A stretch of DNA of 64,000 bases, taken from NCBI RefSeq assembly GCF_039555335.1, contig NC_092628.1:60871547-60935546 (forward strand), in the 5' to 3' direction. Shown piece by piece: positions 1 to 10,190 of this stretch (position 1 is its first letter; each line of letters starts with the position of its first letter). The notes below the pieces were generated by a model, which ran no database searches, was not told where the DNA came from, and saw only the letters and a list, made by a program, of their open reading frames with translations. A program made the translations under genes and the position numbers. This stretch comes from Amphiura filiformis. Lineage: Eukaryota; Echinodermata; Ophiuroidea; Amphilepidida; Amphiuridae.

Positions 1-612
1 GAGAGAATTACAATGTTCAGAAATGCAGTTTGACCAAACAGGACTGCAATAATCAAAGTGTGGGAAGACCAATGCATTGGCAAGTAAATTTAATGTGGCT
101 GGAGGAAGATAGAACTTAACTCTGCGAATGACACCAATACGTTTAGAAATAACAGAAGAAATATAATTGATATGGTCATTCCAAGTTAAGATTGGATCAA
201 ATATGACCCCCAAATACTTAAATTTATCAACCTTTTCGATAGACTCATTACCATAGATAAGTGAAATGTCATCAAAATTTTTCAAAGTATGATTTGTTCC
301 AAAAAGCATGTACTTAGTTTTCTTAATGTTAAGAGTAAGCTTGTTGATTTCAAACCACCGAGCAATTTTTAACAAGCTATCATTCATCTGAGACTGAAGA
401 GAATATGGGTCTGACGATTTGAAAAGCAAAGTTGTATCATCAGCATACATAACACATTTACAATCAATACATTCAGGAAGAGAATTAACATAAATTATAA
501 ACAACAGTGGACCTAAGATCGAACCCTGTGGAATGCCGATGTTTACATTCTTAAAATCAGAGAGTGTAGAGTTAACATTGACTGATTGTATCCATAGTCG
601 AATTTTATTAAA
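1..612 (-). mobile_element. Non-LTR retrotransposon fragment (reverse transcriptase, C-terminal part of the RT domain)
   Basis: Read on the minus strand, this shows the second half of a LINE-type reverse transcriptase. In order there are the GIPQGSILGPLL block, the catalytic MYADDTTLLF block, a KTKYMLFGT block and the thumb-region FKYLGVIFD motif, followed by HFDYCSPVW at the left edge. The same blocks occur in the same order in the longer copy at 22105-24302, and the DNA is clearly alike, so both belong to one CR1/Rex/Jockey-like family. The coding part stops near position 612, where unrelated AT-rich DNA begins, so the fragment lacks the endonuclease and the first RT motifs. The other end runs off the window. 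It probably lies inside the HIBCH transcription unit, because the 3' exons of that gene must lie further left. Confidence 0.88.
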
Positions 613-2027
613 AATATGTTATTATTAGTCATGATGAACCCATTTCGTTGAACTCAAAATTATACTGATGTTTATTAAAATTAAAGTATTCAATAGTAAA
701 ATGGTCATAAAGAGTTAAAAATATCAGACGATTAGTGACAATAAAAGTAATTGAATGCAACATTATCTTGCATAATTATAACGGCTCACTTTAATACTGA
801 ACAATTCTGATTTTGGAATCTACCAGTTTATTGATAGCAAACCCCGAAATTTCGACTATGAACTTTGATTTGTAAGCAGAACTTTACCCCCTGGACTTTG
901 CTCTCTAAAAACACACTGTCAAGCATACTTGTTTATCAGTCCATTAACCACAAGTACGCGCTAGATGTTTGATGAGTGATTAACTTTCGCATCAACACAA
1001 AAGCGCCGCAAATACCACAGACAGTTGTTTACGGTGTAGTTAATGGTAATGGCGCAGGCCCAGACGATTTAAACCATAGCGAGGTATGGGCGACCAATCA
1101 CAAGGCAGATCCATTTAAAGATGCATTACATCATGTCCAATTTTAGTTAGGCCAGAAATTGGCCTAACTCTCCATAGAGTCCTGTGTTAAAAATCTTAAC
1201 CGCAAGGCAATGTCAGTAGTCCACTTGGGAAGCTAACAAACAGAGGGAGTAGGGTGACTGATCAGATGTGAAAATCTATCAATTGTGCACACATTAATTA
1301 AATCAGAGTTTTAAGCTTAAATACAATATCCAGAGTATGCACAATGGGCAAGTGGACTACGGGGTAGTCTACTGTCTTCTATGTGTAAATGGAAAAGTAA
1401 CAAAATACTGGTCCTTTCAAAACTATTTCACTACTTTCTTTTTTTCCCCTTTTTTTTAATAAAATGTTAGAGTGAACAATAGCCTATGAGGAGTGACACA
1501 GGTCAAGTAATTAAATAGGCACCAAGGCACTATAAAGGACAACCACATGGGCCAATCAGTGGTTCACAGCAGCTTAGAAACAACAAGAGTGAAGGGGTAC
1601 AGTAAAGCATCAGAAATGTGAAATAAGATGCTTATGCATTCTGCTCTTGAAGGATGATGCACCATTGTCAGATTCTCCATCTTGTAGACTGTTCCAAATG
1701 TGACCTGCAGAGTGTATGAAGGTCCTGCCAGTAGATATGGTTTTAGAAACTGGTACTGTGAGAGCATGGTCACATTGGACAAAAATCACTACCTTAAATT
1801 TGGACCAATCATTTGTCACATGTATGCAGGTTCCAGGAAAGTCTATCACTACCACGATATGTTATGTAGTAATCCTAAAGCCCTTTCAAGGGGAATGAAT
1901 CTGATGTAGCTCATATATTTTGAGTTACTGTGGCCTAATAGGTACTCTAAGCATTTTGCTTCTCATTGTTTTCAACAACGGATAAATTGCCTATGACGGG
2001 CTAGCAACCCATGTAAACATTACTCAC
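613..2027. other. Non-coding stretch, probable HIBCH intron
   Basis: About 1.4 kb with no exon that I can match to HIBCH or any other family. Short open frames at 1564-1909 on both strands overlap each other and have no recognisable domain. There is a small perfect hairpin at 1146-1168 (GTTAGGCCA stem, 5-base loop) of unknown meaning. Because the HIBCH exon at 2028-2168 ends with a good splice donor (GTGAGTA) facing this region, the stretch is best read as intron. Confidence 0.5.
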
Positions 2028-5000
2028 CTCGAGTTGTTGTAAAGACCATTCTGAACCTTCCTTTTCTAAATCAAGTAATATCTGCTCCACAGATTCACCT
2101 CCAAATAACCTGTCTATATCTCCTCGGTGATCAATTAATGAGAAAGGTTTGTCTGCATCTAATTTACACTGCAACACAAAATATAAAATATAAATCATAG
2201 ACCAATTGCCTCTACTTTAAACATATTTGTGCGCACTAGCTAGAATGCACATTTCCAGCACTTTGGTCGAATGTATACTATATAAAAAACTACTTTGATC
2301 AGCTTGTAATCGGGGGACCTTGTAACATCGCGGATTAATATTGATATATTTTTATTTTTCAAGAATTGTCTTGTGACATCTCACCAGAAACATCACAAAT
2401 AATTAAAATGAGTCCTATAATTTGTCTACTTCCTTTAACACAAACGTTATAGACCAAAACAGTTAACTATCTCACTCTTAACGTGGGTCTATTTTTCGAC
2501 GTAATGGTAAAAGCCTAACAATTCCGATTTCAAGCTGATCATACCATAAGCTATCTATATTTATTGTTTAGATTCAAGTCAAACATTTTGTAGGCACAAT
2601 TCTGCTAAGCTTACCTGACTGTGGTGTCTGTCCAATATTTGACCTACACTGTTGTCATCAGCTGCTGATAAACCAACCAACTCTTCCTCTAATTGTGGTA
2701 ACTGAAATAATAGGTAATATATTAGATAAGGGCATTTATCCATCATTATGTACAATCACTGATGCTCACTTGAAACCATAAAACTGGGTATGAAGTAGCA
2801 ACAAGTCATGCCGATGTGCACATCATTTAGCAAAAATCGTTACTGCGCATTGCAAGTCTGCTTGACATCAAATGAGAACATCCTAGGTCTAACCGCAAGG
2901 AATTATGGGATTTACCAAAAATGTCAATGGTTATGTTTAATAGTGGTACATGATGTAATGCTCCCGAAGTATCCAAACTAGTTTCATGGTAGATTAAACC
3001 TTTGGGTGCTATTTTGTCAGATCTACACACTGTAAATGAAAGGTCAAGTGGAATACATTTATAGACTTTCTTACTTAAATCCACTAGAACGATTTCACAC
3101 AAGATGTTATTGCAGTCATATAACATTTTGTTGACACAAATGTTGTTATATATAGTGAAAAATCCTTCAAAAAATGAAACAAACAATAAACAAAAACATC
3201 AATGACAACAACACCAGCTAGCAAACTGACCTTTTCTGATTCTATAAAGTGAGTTGCCACACCAGCATGATGTACATCGCGTCCCTTGAGCCTGTAGCCA
3301 GTAAGGGCTAGATACAAGCCAAGCTTTCCTGGTAAACGTGGTAAGAAATATCCCCCACCTACATCAGGGAACAATCCAATAGCTGTCTCTGGCATAGCAA
3401 ACAGAGTCTTCTCTGTAGCAACTCGGAACTTACCATGGACAGATAAGCCAACACCCTGTAATTACAGCAAATATATGTATTTGTGAATAGATTAGTAACA
3501 GCCCAATACCTTCATTAAAACCAACCAATCAATTGTGTTTTTCTTTTTAATGTAGAATGTTGAAGGCCTGTCATCTCTATGCATATTAAAGGCTCTTTCT
3601 CTCCTTCTTTTGAAAATTTAAAACAAGAAATGGATTGTGGGAGTATGTAAGTCATGAAGGGATTAAAGTTAAACTATTAATTAACCACATCAAAAAATGT
3701 AACTATTTTCCAGTTTGTTAGAAGCAAATGATGAAAACATATTTTCAGGTTTGTTCCTAATTCTGCACATTATTCTAATCCTTGCTATAACACTGCATTC
3801 TTCCTACTTACCCCACCCATTGTGATCCCATGAATGAAAGCCACATATGGTTTCTTCAGGGTTCCTATTGCATGATTCAAGATGTATTCTTCTCGGAAGA
3901 AATTTACAGCAAGAGAGTCGCCCACTTTACCTGCATCAGTAACAGCTGCAGTGAAAAAGAACACAACTTTGTCATCAGTATAAGAAGGTGCCTAAATGGT
4001 TTACCCTATAGTTTGATCAGATCATATAAATTGGCTGGCCTTATAACACCACAGATTAATATCAAAATATTTTATTTTGAGAATTGTCTTGTGACATCTT
4101 CCCCAAAAGAATCACAAATTATTAATTCAAGCCATCTTTAATTAATATGCATATGATAGACCAGACAGGTGAATCACTCTTAATGTCGGTCTACTTTTCG
4201 GCATAGTAATAAAAGCCTAATGATTCCCACCAATTACGAATGATCAAACTATAGCCGGGTGTAAGATACAATTCATGTACATGTGAAGATCACAAATAAT
4301 AAATGCAGACCAGAGAGAACTATAATCAAACAGAAAGGGAAGCTCGGATGTACTAACACATTTACCAGAGCTAAAAAATTAAATGTACCAATATACTGAC
4401 TTGAACGAAGAAAAACTTTTCTCGTACCAACCTTTAATATCACCTCCTGCACAGAAAGCCTTGCCTCCAGCTGCTTTGATAATCACCATTGATGTACCAG
4501 GATCCGAATTCCATTCCTATACATTCAAACAGAAGAATAACAGGGGAAATGAATGTGACATAAATGTGAAGTGCTCAATTAAAATAAGATCTACATACCA
4601 TCAAGCATGCAGCCTGTCCATATTGTTTTTGTTTAAGGATCACTGTCATTTTTCTAATAATGATATACATGTAGTTTTAAGCAAAACAAAGGCTTTATAT
4701 GCAAATTTATCAATAGAAGTCTTAATGAGATTTACATCAAATTCAATTTGCTGATCTCATCACAAATTACAAGTATTGAGAACAACAAAATCAATTATCA
4801 GAACAATTGGGAACCATTTGCAATTCAGGACTCTGCCACCTGATGTCTTCATGGTCAGAATAACCATCAGATCAGTGGTGGGCAGTTTTGCGATCCTGGC
4901 TAAACCCTTGCTCATGTCAAAACTCTCTGCAATATGTGCTCACTGACTCACCTGCAGTTTGGGATAGATTGTCCTTATCATGGATAAATTCAAAGCATTT

Positions 5001-5135
5001 AAAGCCTTTGGTCTATTGAGAGTTATAACACCTGCATTCTTGTTCTTCTCAAGAATCACTTCATCTGCTGCAGTACCAGATGACATTGCCCTTAAATGAC
5101 GGAGAAGAAGTCTTGATCGACGAGCAGGAGCAGCT
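2028..5135 (-). CDS. HIBCH: 3-hydroxyisobutyryl-CoA hydrolase, mitochondrial (partial, six exons)
   Basis: HIBCH hydrolyses 3-hydroxyisobutyryl-CoA in mitochondrial valine breakdown and belongs to the crotonase fold. Six minus-strand exons join in phase with GT-AG borders: 5135-4952, 4516-4432, 3945-3812, 3455-3231, 2701-2615 and 2168-2028. The first carries an Arg/Leu-rich stretch ([17 protein letters not shown]) that looks like a mitochondrial targeting segment, then [14 protein letters not shown]. The second has the oxyanion motif KAFCAGGD. The third has FFREEY and HGITMGG. The fourth has [20 protein letters not shown], holding the expected catalytic Glu and Asp. The fifth and sixth match the middle of the animal protein, which is usually about 385 residues. 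About the last 110-120 residues would lie left of the window or beyond the LINE fragment. The first exon here begins in mid-codon after TTGTTAACAG, so a start exon lies further right and was not identified. No key residue is missing in the visible part. Confidence 0.95.
2289..2549. repeat. Short palindrome-ended element, copy 1 (HIBCH intron)
   Basis: About 260 bases between HIBCH exons that resemble 4006-4254 in the same orientation. Shared blocks include TAATATTGATATATTTT-like DNA, GAATTGTCTTGTGACATC, and a CACTCTTAA..GGTCTA..TTTTCG block. The ends are imperfect inverted copies around TTTGATCA and TGATCA. The size and inverted ends suggest a MITE, a non-autonomous DNA transposon. Confidence 0.7.
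4006..4254. repeat. Short palindrome-ended element, copy 2 (HIBCH intron)
   Basis: A 249-base unit with perfect 14-base inverted ends (CTATAGTTTGATCA at the left, its complement at the right). It is related over its length to 2289-2549. It lies in the intron between HIBCH exons 4516-4432 and 3945-3812. The clean ends suggest this copy is better preserved than copy 1. Confidence 0.75.
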
Positions 5136-5865
5136 CTGTTAACAAATTAAAAGAATGAAAAAAAACCGGCATAAATGATAATTTGATAAGAACAAGATAC
5201 AAGGTGGTTCTAGAACCACTAGTTTCGCCTGCTTTCATAATTGATAACCAGCACTACACCCCAAGACTTACTCTGAGATAAAATAGGATAATATCTAGGT
5301 GCAAAATTTGTTAAGTTGAAATTTTTAAACCTTGTTAAAAGCCTAGTTAAGGCGATATAATACCCTGATTTTCATCAGTACCCATCTTCTTTTTGTTGTT
5401 GCAAATTTATGAAGTATATAAATATGTTCATCATCTCATGTCCTGAACTTATAAAATATCTCTACATACAAAGTGGTTTTAAACCATTTTAGAAAATCAT
5501 TTTAGCCCTATATATTTTTTTGTTTACTGTATCCTGGTAACTGAGATGTGTGTTTCATAACAAACCATAATTTATTCTATTGAACATGTCCAAGTAGAAT
5601 ACATGAATAGAATACATTAAATCCTTTGTTATACTATCTATAGAAATGTACTCACTGATTATCACACTGAATAAATTAAATAGGCCTAATCTCTTCCACA
5701 TAGACAAATTAATACTACACCATGTATGTATCTTCTATAATGTGTAGGTTAGGAAAAGAGATTAAAAAAGGCTATAAGGTCATCAAAGGTCAGGTTATAG
5801 GTCAATTGGTTCAGGTCAAATTCAGGCATCAATTTTGAATACATGTGATAGTCTGTGATATCATT
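5136..5865. other. Non-coding stretch upstream of the first visible HIBCH exon
   Basis: I see no exon, RNA gene or clear repeat in this AT-rich stretch. The exon at 5135 has an acceptor, so this should be intron rather than promoter. I could not find the start exon in it. Confidence 0.4.
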
Positions 5866-6461
5866 CGAGGGGGTATCAAAAAGTTTTAGAAATCGCCCAG
5901 AAGTGAAAGAGCTATATCAATCAAATTTTGTCAGTGCAATCACTGGTCCTTATGTACATTATGGTCCAAAAATGGTCTCAAAGGTATGTTTACTTTTTTT
6001 ACAGGTGGCACTAGATGCCAATAACCTGCTGGCCCAGTTACTGCGTATAAACTGCAAGATTGAGAAAATTGAGGCAAGCAGCATTATTAAGATCCTGCTT
6101 TTGAAGGGTTGCAGTGCCTAGAAAATTGATGATGAAATGAAAGTTATCTTCGGTGGTGATTGTGATATGTCACTGTTGCTTTTTGGAAAAGGAATTTTTA
6201 TTTCATCACAAATTTTCTGGGCACTGTAACCCTTAAAATGGAACTTAATCATGCTGCATGCCTCAATTTTCTCCATTTTGCTGGTTATGTGGTTACATAG
6301 GCAGGTAGTGACATCTAGCTCCTGTAAAAAAAAGTAAAAATACTTATGAGACCATTTTTGCACCATAGTGTACATAAGGACCAGTGATTGTACTGACAAA
6401 ATTTCATTGATATAGCTCTTTCACTTCTGGGCGATTTCTAAAACTTTTTGATACCCCCTCG
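5866..6461. mobile_element. Fold-back element derived from a mariner-like transposon
   Basis: Two arms of about 270 bases run in opposite directions (roughly 5866-6132 and 6185-6461). They begin and end with CGAGGGGGTATCAAAAAGTTTTAGAAAT-type termini. Each arm, read inward, can encode a short peptide with KIEKIEASSIIKILLLKGCSA (left) or KMEKIEACSMIKFHFKGYSA (right). This resembles the first helix-turn-helix segment of mariner-type transposases (an IKFL..G.SA..I pattern). The two arms are therefore diverged copies of a terminal repeat plus the start of a transposase, joined head to head, with the catalytic part lost. The direct repeat GGCATCAATTTTGA lies outside both ends (near 5825 and 6478), but not right at the termini. 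Confidence 0.75.
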
Positions 6462-7094
6462 TACATGTCATAATGAGGCATCAATTTTGATATTTTGTCT
6501 GTTACTGGATATATAATGGAAATGTGTGAGGTGGATATACTAAAATACCTTGGGATGTAAATGGTGAGTACAATTTAGATTGCCTAGTTGAGTTGGATTG
6601 GGCAAATAAATATAAAATAGTTACCAAAATCACAAAAATGAAGCTTACGGAAAACTACCTAATATGGTGGTATAGGTGACAAAAAATACAATCTTTTTCA
6701 ACATTGCTGTAGTGTGGTTGTGGTAACCTGTTACCTATGGCTTAATTAAGTTTCAGTGACATAGTGTCGCAAGTTCAAAATACAAAATATAGCTCGACAT
6801 TGAAAATAGAAGCATTTTAATCGGTTCGTTTTTGATAGTTGTGGAGCACCAAGTTCATGAAGTCATAAAAGAAATCAGGGACCACTTATTCCCATTTTAC
6901 ATATCAACATTATTTCCCTAATGTGTTAGCAACACATATCCAAAATTTTAACGAAATCCGTTGATAGTAAGCTTTCCAAAATGAAGTGAATTTAAATCAG
7001 TGATGTACCTCCTTTTGGCTTCTATCTTCAAAAGCATGTAAGCTACATTGATACCGATGCCACCAATAAAACGAGAAGATTTGCCCCTTCATTT
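6462..7094. other. Non-coding stretch, nothing recognised
   Basis: AT-rich DNA with no exon, RNA gene or obvious repeat boundary. Short open frames are not supported by any family resemblance. Confidence 0.35.
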
Positions 7095-7186
7095 TGCATA
7101 CCACTTTGTCCAATTTTTTTTTGTAATTTCTTCACAAAATGCAAAAAAATGCAAAAAAAAAATCAATGGGTGTAGTACCCCCTTAA
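7095..7186. repeat. Solo end of the TTAA / GGTGTAGTACC element family
   Basis: The stretch ends in GGGTGTAGTACCCCC followed by TTAA (7183-7186). That is the same terminus as the right ends of the elements at 15235-15828, 36913-37784 and 46873-47232. The preceding bases (a TTTTGTAATTTCTTCACAAAATGCAAAAA type) also fit the subterminal part of that family. No partner end was found to the left, so this is a truncated copy. Confidence 0.6.
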
Positions 7187-7894
7187 ATGTGATCCATCAC
7201 ATAAAAACCTACCAGTACCAGCTGTCTTCAGACATGAAAATGGAGATTTAAAAACTAGAATAAATTGTTATTTTTAGCTTCAAAATGATACCCTAATGTT
7301 GAAATCAGATACAGTAAAAATGTTTTATGAGGCAATACAAGCTCATAATTTGTTCAATTTCTCATCTGCTTTCATTGTTATCTGTAAGCTGACAACTGGT
7401 TGGTTTTGATAGGATGGGTCACAAATTATTACACAATGTTGTTTTGGTTCACTTTGTGTGACATTTGTTATTGTATTTTACAGAGAAATTGTAATTTGGT
7501 CGCATGTCATAAGTTGGGTATGCTAAAAGGGTGGAGGGATTACACTTTTCTGAAAATTGCGATACAAATTTGATTGGATTTCCGTAACCCCATATCCTAC
7601 AGCAGTGGTCGATACCTCATTTTAAGCCTAATATTATACTCTTTCAGTCTACTGAAGCATATAATTATAAATTATTCAGTAAAAAAATCACAGCAGTTGA
7701 AATAAAAAATGCCAGGGGTGGAGGAGCAGGCGGATGTGGAGCTGGCGGATGCGGGAGTGTGCAATAGGGCATATGTGAAAATTCACATGTCAGCATGTCA
7801 AAACTACTGGTTACTTTTTCAAATCTAGGGAGGGTATGATGTATTGACAGCTTTGAATGTTGAATTTGTACAACTAAAACAATTACTGACTACT
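7187..7894. other. Non-coding stretch, nothing recognised
   Basis: About 0.7 kb between the solo TTAA-family end and the large inverted-repeat element. No exon or RNA gene was recognised. A short GGAG-rich patch at 7715-7760 is low complexity. Confidence 0.35.
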
Positions 7895-8929
7895 TAATTG
7901 GGATTCCAGGTAAAAACCACATGTGCCTGCTCACGGTCAAAAATTTTTTATTGCATGAGGCGAAGGGGCTTTGGTAGTAGGTTACAAAAAGTCACATCAA
8001 AAATTCCTCCGGAGCTTGTTGCCATAGCAACGGCAGATTTTATGATTTTAGCGGTTTTTACATACTTTGGGGTGAAAATAAGAGAAAATATACACTTTTC
8101 TGAATTGCTCTTGACTTAAAATTTGAGGTCAAATTAAAAAAGCAACCTTATCACCATAAAGTACCATCTTTGCACTTTTCACAGGTGTAAAAATATTTCA
8201 ATAATATTTCCCCATGTGCAATTTTAGGGATGGGCAACATTGACATTTTAGCACTTTTGAAAAAATGACATTTTTACCCTATCTTTGAGTCAAAAAACTA
8301 ATTTTGCTTGAGCACCCAGAATTATTTCCTCTTTGGTGGTACTTAAGCAGACATTGCCCCTTCAAATCTGGTAAAAAACTCTGGGGCTATTTGTCCTGTA
8401 AAGCCAGTGTTGCCAGAAAGTTTGCCAATTTTCAAAAAAATGCATTTTTCGAAATAATGCATTTTCTACATATTTTCTCATAACTTTTTATACGACCAAC
8501 TTAATTGAAATATTGAGCCTTTGCGTACAAGATTTGACACACAACTGCTTCCGGAAGCACCACTTAGAGGCTTCAGAAGAGTTGTGTTCTGCAAAAACCG
8601 GTATTGCCAGAAAATCCGACTTTATAAATCTATAGATATTTTCAATAAGCACATTTACTACAGGCTCTAGGGAGGAGTTCGTGTACATGACTCTTTCAAA
8701 AATTTACCTTGCATTTTCATGTTATATAAATTATGCAAAGACCTTTTGAGTAAGAAAATCAGATCAAGTGCAATCAAAAATGGCGTCCAAAATGGCCGCC
8801 AAATAGGGATTTTCCATTAAAACACACTATAGCAACATACAAATGATCTAATGATGAAAAAATATTGATACAATATGTTTCTAATCAAAGGAAATACATA
8901 ATGCCCATTTTGTTTCATTCGGATTTTTA

Positions 8930-9325
8930 AAATTCAAAATGGCGTCCAAAATGGCCACCGGAATAGCCTATTTCCATTGAAATACACTAGAGCAACATGA
9001 AGTTGATATAATAATAAAATATTCTCAGTGGAATTAAATATGCACACAATTTGTTTCATTGGTATCTCTCAAATTCCAGTGTTGCCAGAAAGTTTCCCAA
9101 TTTTTTAAACTGCATTTTTCAAAATAATGCATTTTCTACATATTTACTCATATAACGTTTTACACGACCAATTTAATTGGAATATTTACCCTTTGCATAC
9201 AAAATTTGACACACAACTGCATCCGGAAGCAACACTTAAAGGCTGCAGAAGAGTCGTATTCTGCAAAAACCGGTATTGCCAGAAAAGCTGACTTTTTAAA
9301 TCTATATTTCCAATAAGTGCATTTT
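8930..9325 (+). repeat. Rearranged duplicate of left-arm segments
   Basis: About 8930-9040 repeats the ATGGCGTCCAAAATGGCC segment of about 8765-8870. About 9078-9325 repeats the GTTGCCAGAAAGTTT...GGTATTGCCAGAAAA segment of about 8405-8670. Both copies keep the arm orientation but their order is swapped. The right arm has only one copy of each, so the duplication happened on the left side after the two arms existed. Confidence 0.75.
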
Positions 9326-9655
9326 ACATAATTAAATTTATTTAATTATTTTAACTGTTACCGTTATTTTATCTAGCTTTATCTGTACATATGCTAGCAC
9401 GAGCTCATACAGGTTTTGAAACTTGGGCTTGGTGTTGCCAGATTTTCCTTTCGATCTGTCACCCAAATACCCTTATATATCCATTTGAACAGCTAGCAAC
9501 CAGTCACCTGTCACTGATTTTGTTACTTCTTTTGAAATAACAAAGCCATCAAAACCATTTGAAGCCATTTAGAACTACTATTGAGGTTTTTACATTTAAT
9601 TTGACTTTTTCTTTTGTCTTTTCAGTTCTGTGTAAAGTATGGAGAGTGCAGAGTC

Positions 9656-9682
9656 TAGTCAAAGTCAAAGTCAAAGTCAAAG
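9656..9682 (+). repeat. (AGTCAA)n microsatellite
   Basis: About four tandem copies of a hexamer AGTCAA inside the centre of the large fold-back element. Confidence 0.8.
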
Positions 9683-9876
9683 TTCCTATATAGCTTTTCC
9701 CTAGTTAATTTTCCTAATATAGCTATAGCCTAATTAACCTTTTCAACATAGCTGTAGCCTATTAAACTTTTGTAGCGTAACTGTAGCCAAGTCCACTTTC
9801 CTAACATATTAGTACTAGTAGTACTTACAATCGTTTTGCAAGGATGGATTATGTACTACTAATAAAGCCATGACAT

Positions 9877-10190
9877 GCATGTTACCAAGAAGCTGGTTGA
9901 TGAAGATACATTAATCATGTGACTAATCAATGTCATAAGAAGTATACCATGAAATCCATTCTAGAAATAATATCAAAACGGAATCCTAAGACTCAAGACC
10001 AAAAATCATCTCAGTAGAACAACATAGATGTTACAAAAGTTACAGTTATCCGACATCCGCCTAGAACAGTTTCATTGTCTGTAGACATTGCTAGAATGGA
10101 TTTTAGGCTATTATTTCTGATAACATTGATTAGTCACATGATAAAATAAATATGTCTCAATCAACTAGCCTTGGCCTCTTGGTAACATGC
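9877..10190. repeat. Nested 314-base palindromic element
   Basis: The unit starts GCATGTTACCAAGA and ends with the complement (TCTTGGTAACATGC). Inside the ends, ATCATGTGACTAATCAATGT and ATTGATTAGTCACATGAT are also mirror copies, and CCATTCTAG is mirrored by CTAGAATGG. It forms a nearly complete fold-back, sits in the centre of the 6.7 kb element and directly abuts the AGCCTC array element. Confidence 0.8.

Noticed and set aside
1564..1909. Four overlapping open frames of 60-81 residues on both strands
   Set aside because: They overlap in different frames, have no domain, and lie in probable intron.
7898..8119. 73-residue open frame in the left arm as a transposase piece
   Set aside because: No helix-turn-helix or DDE-type motif is visible, and the right arm does not keep the frame clearly.
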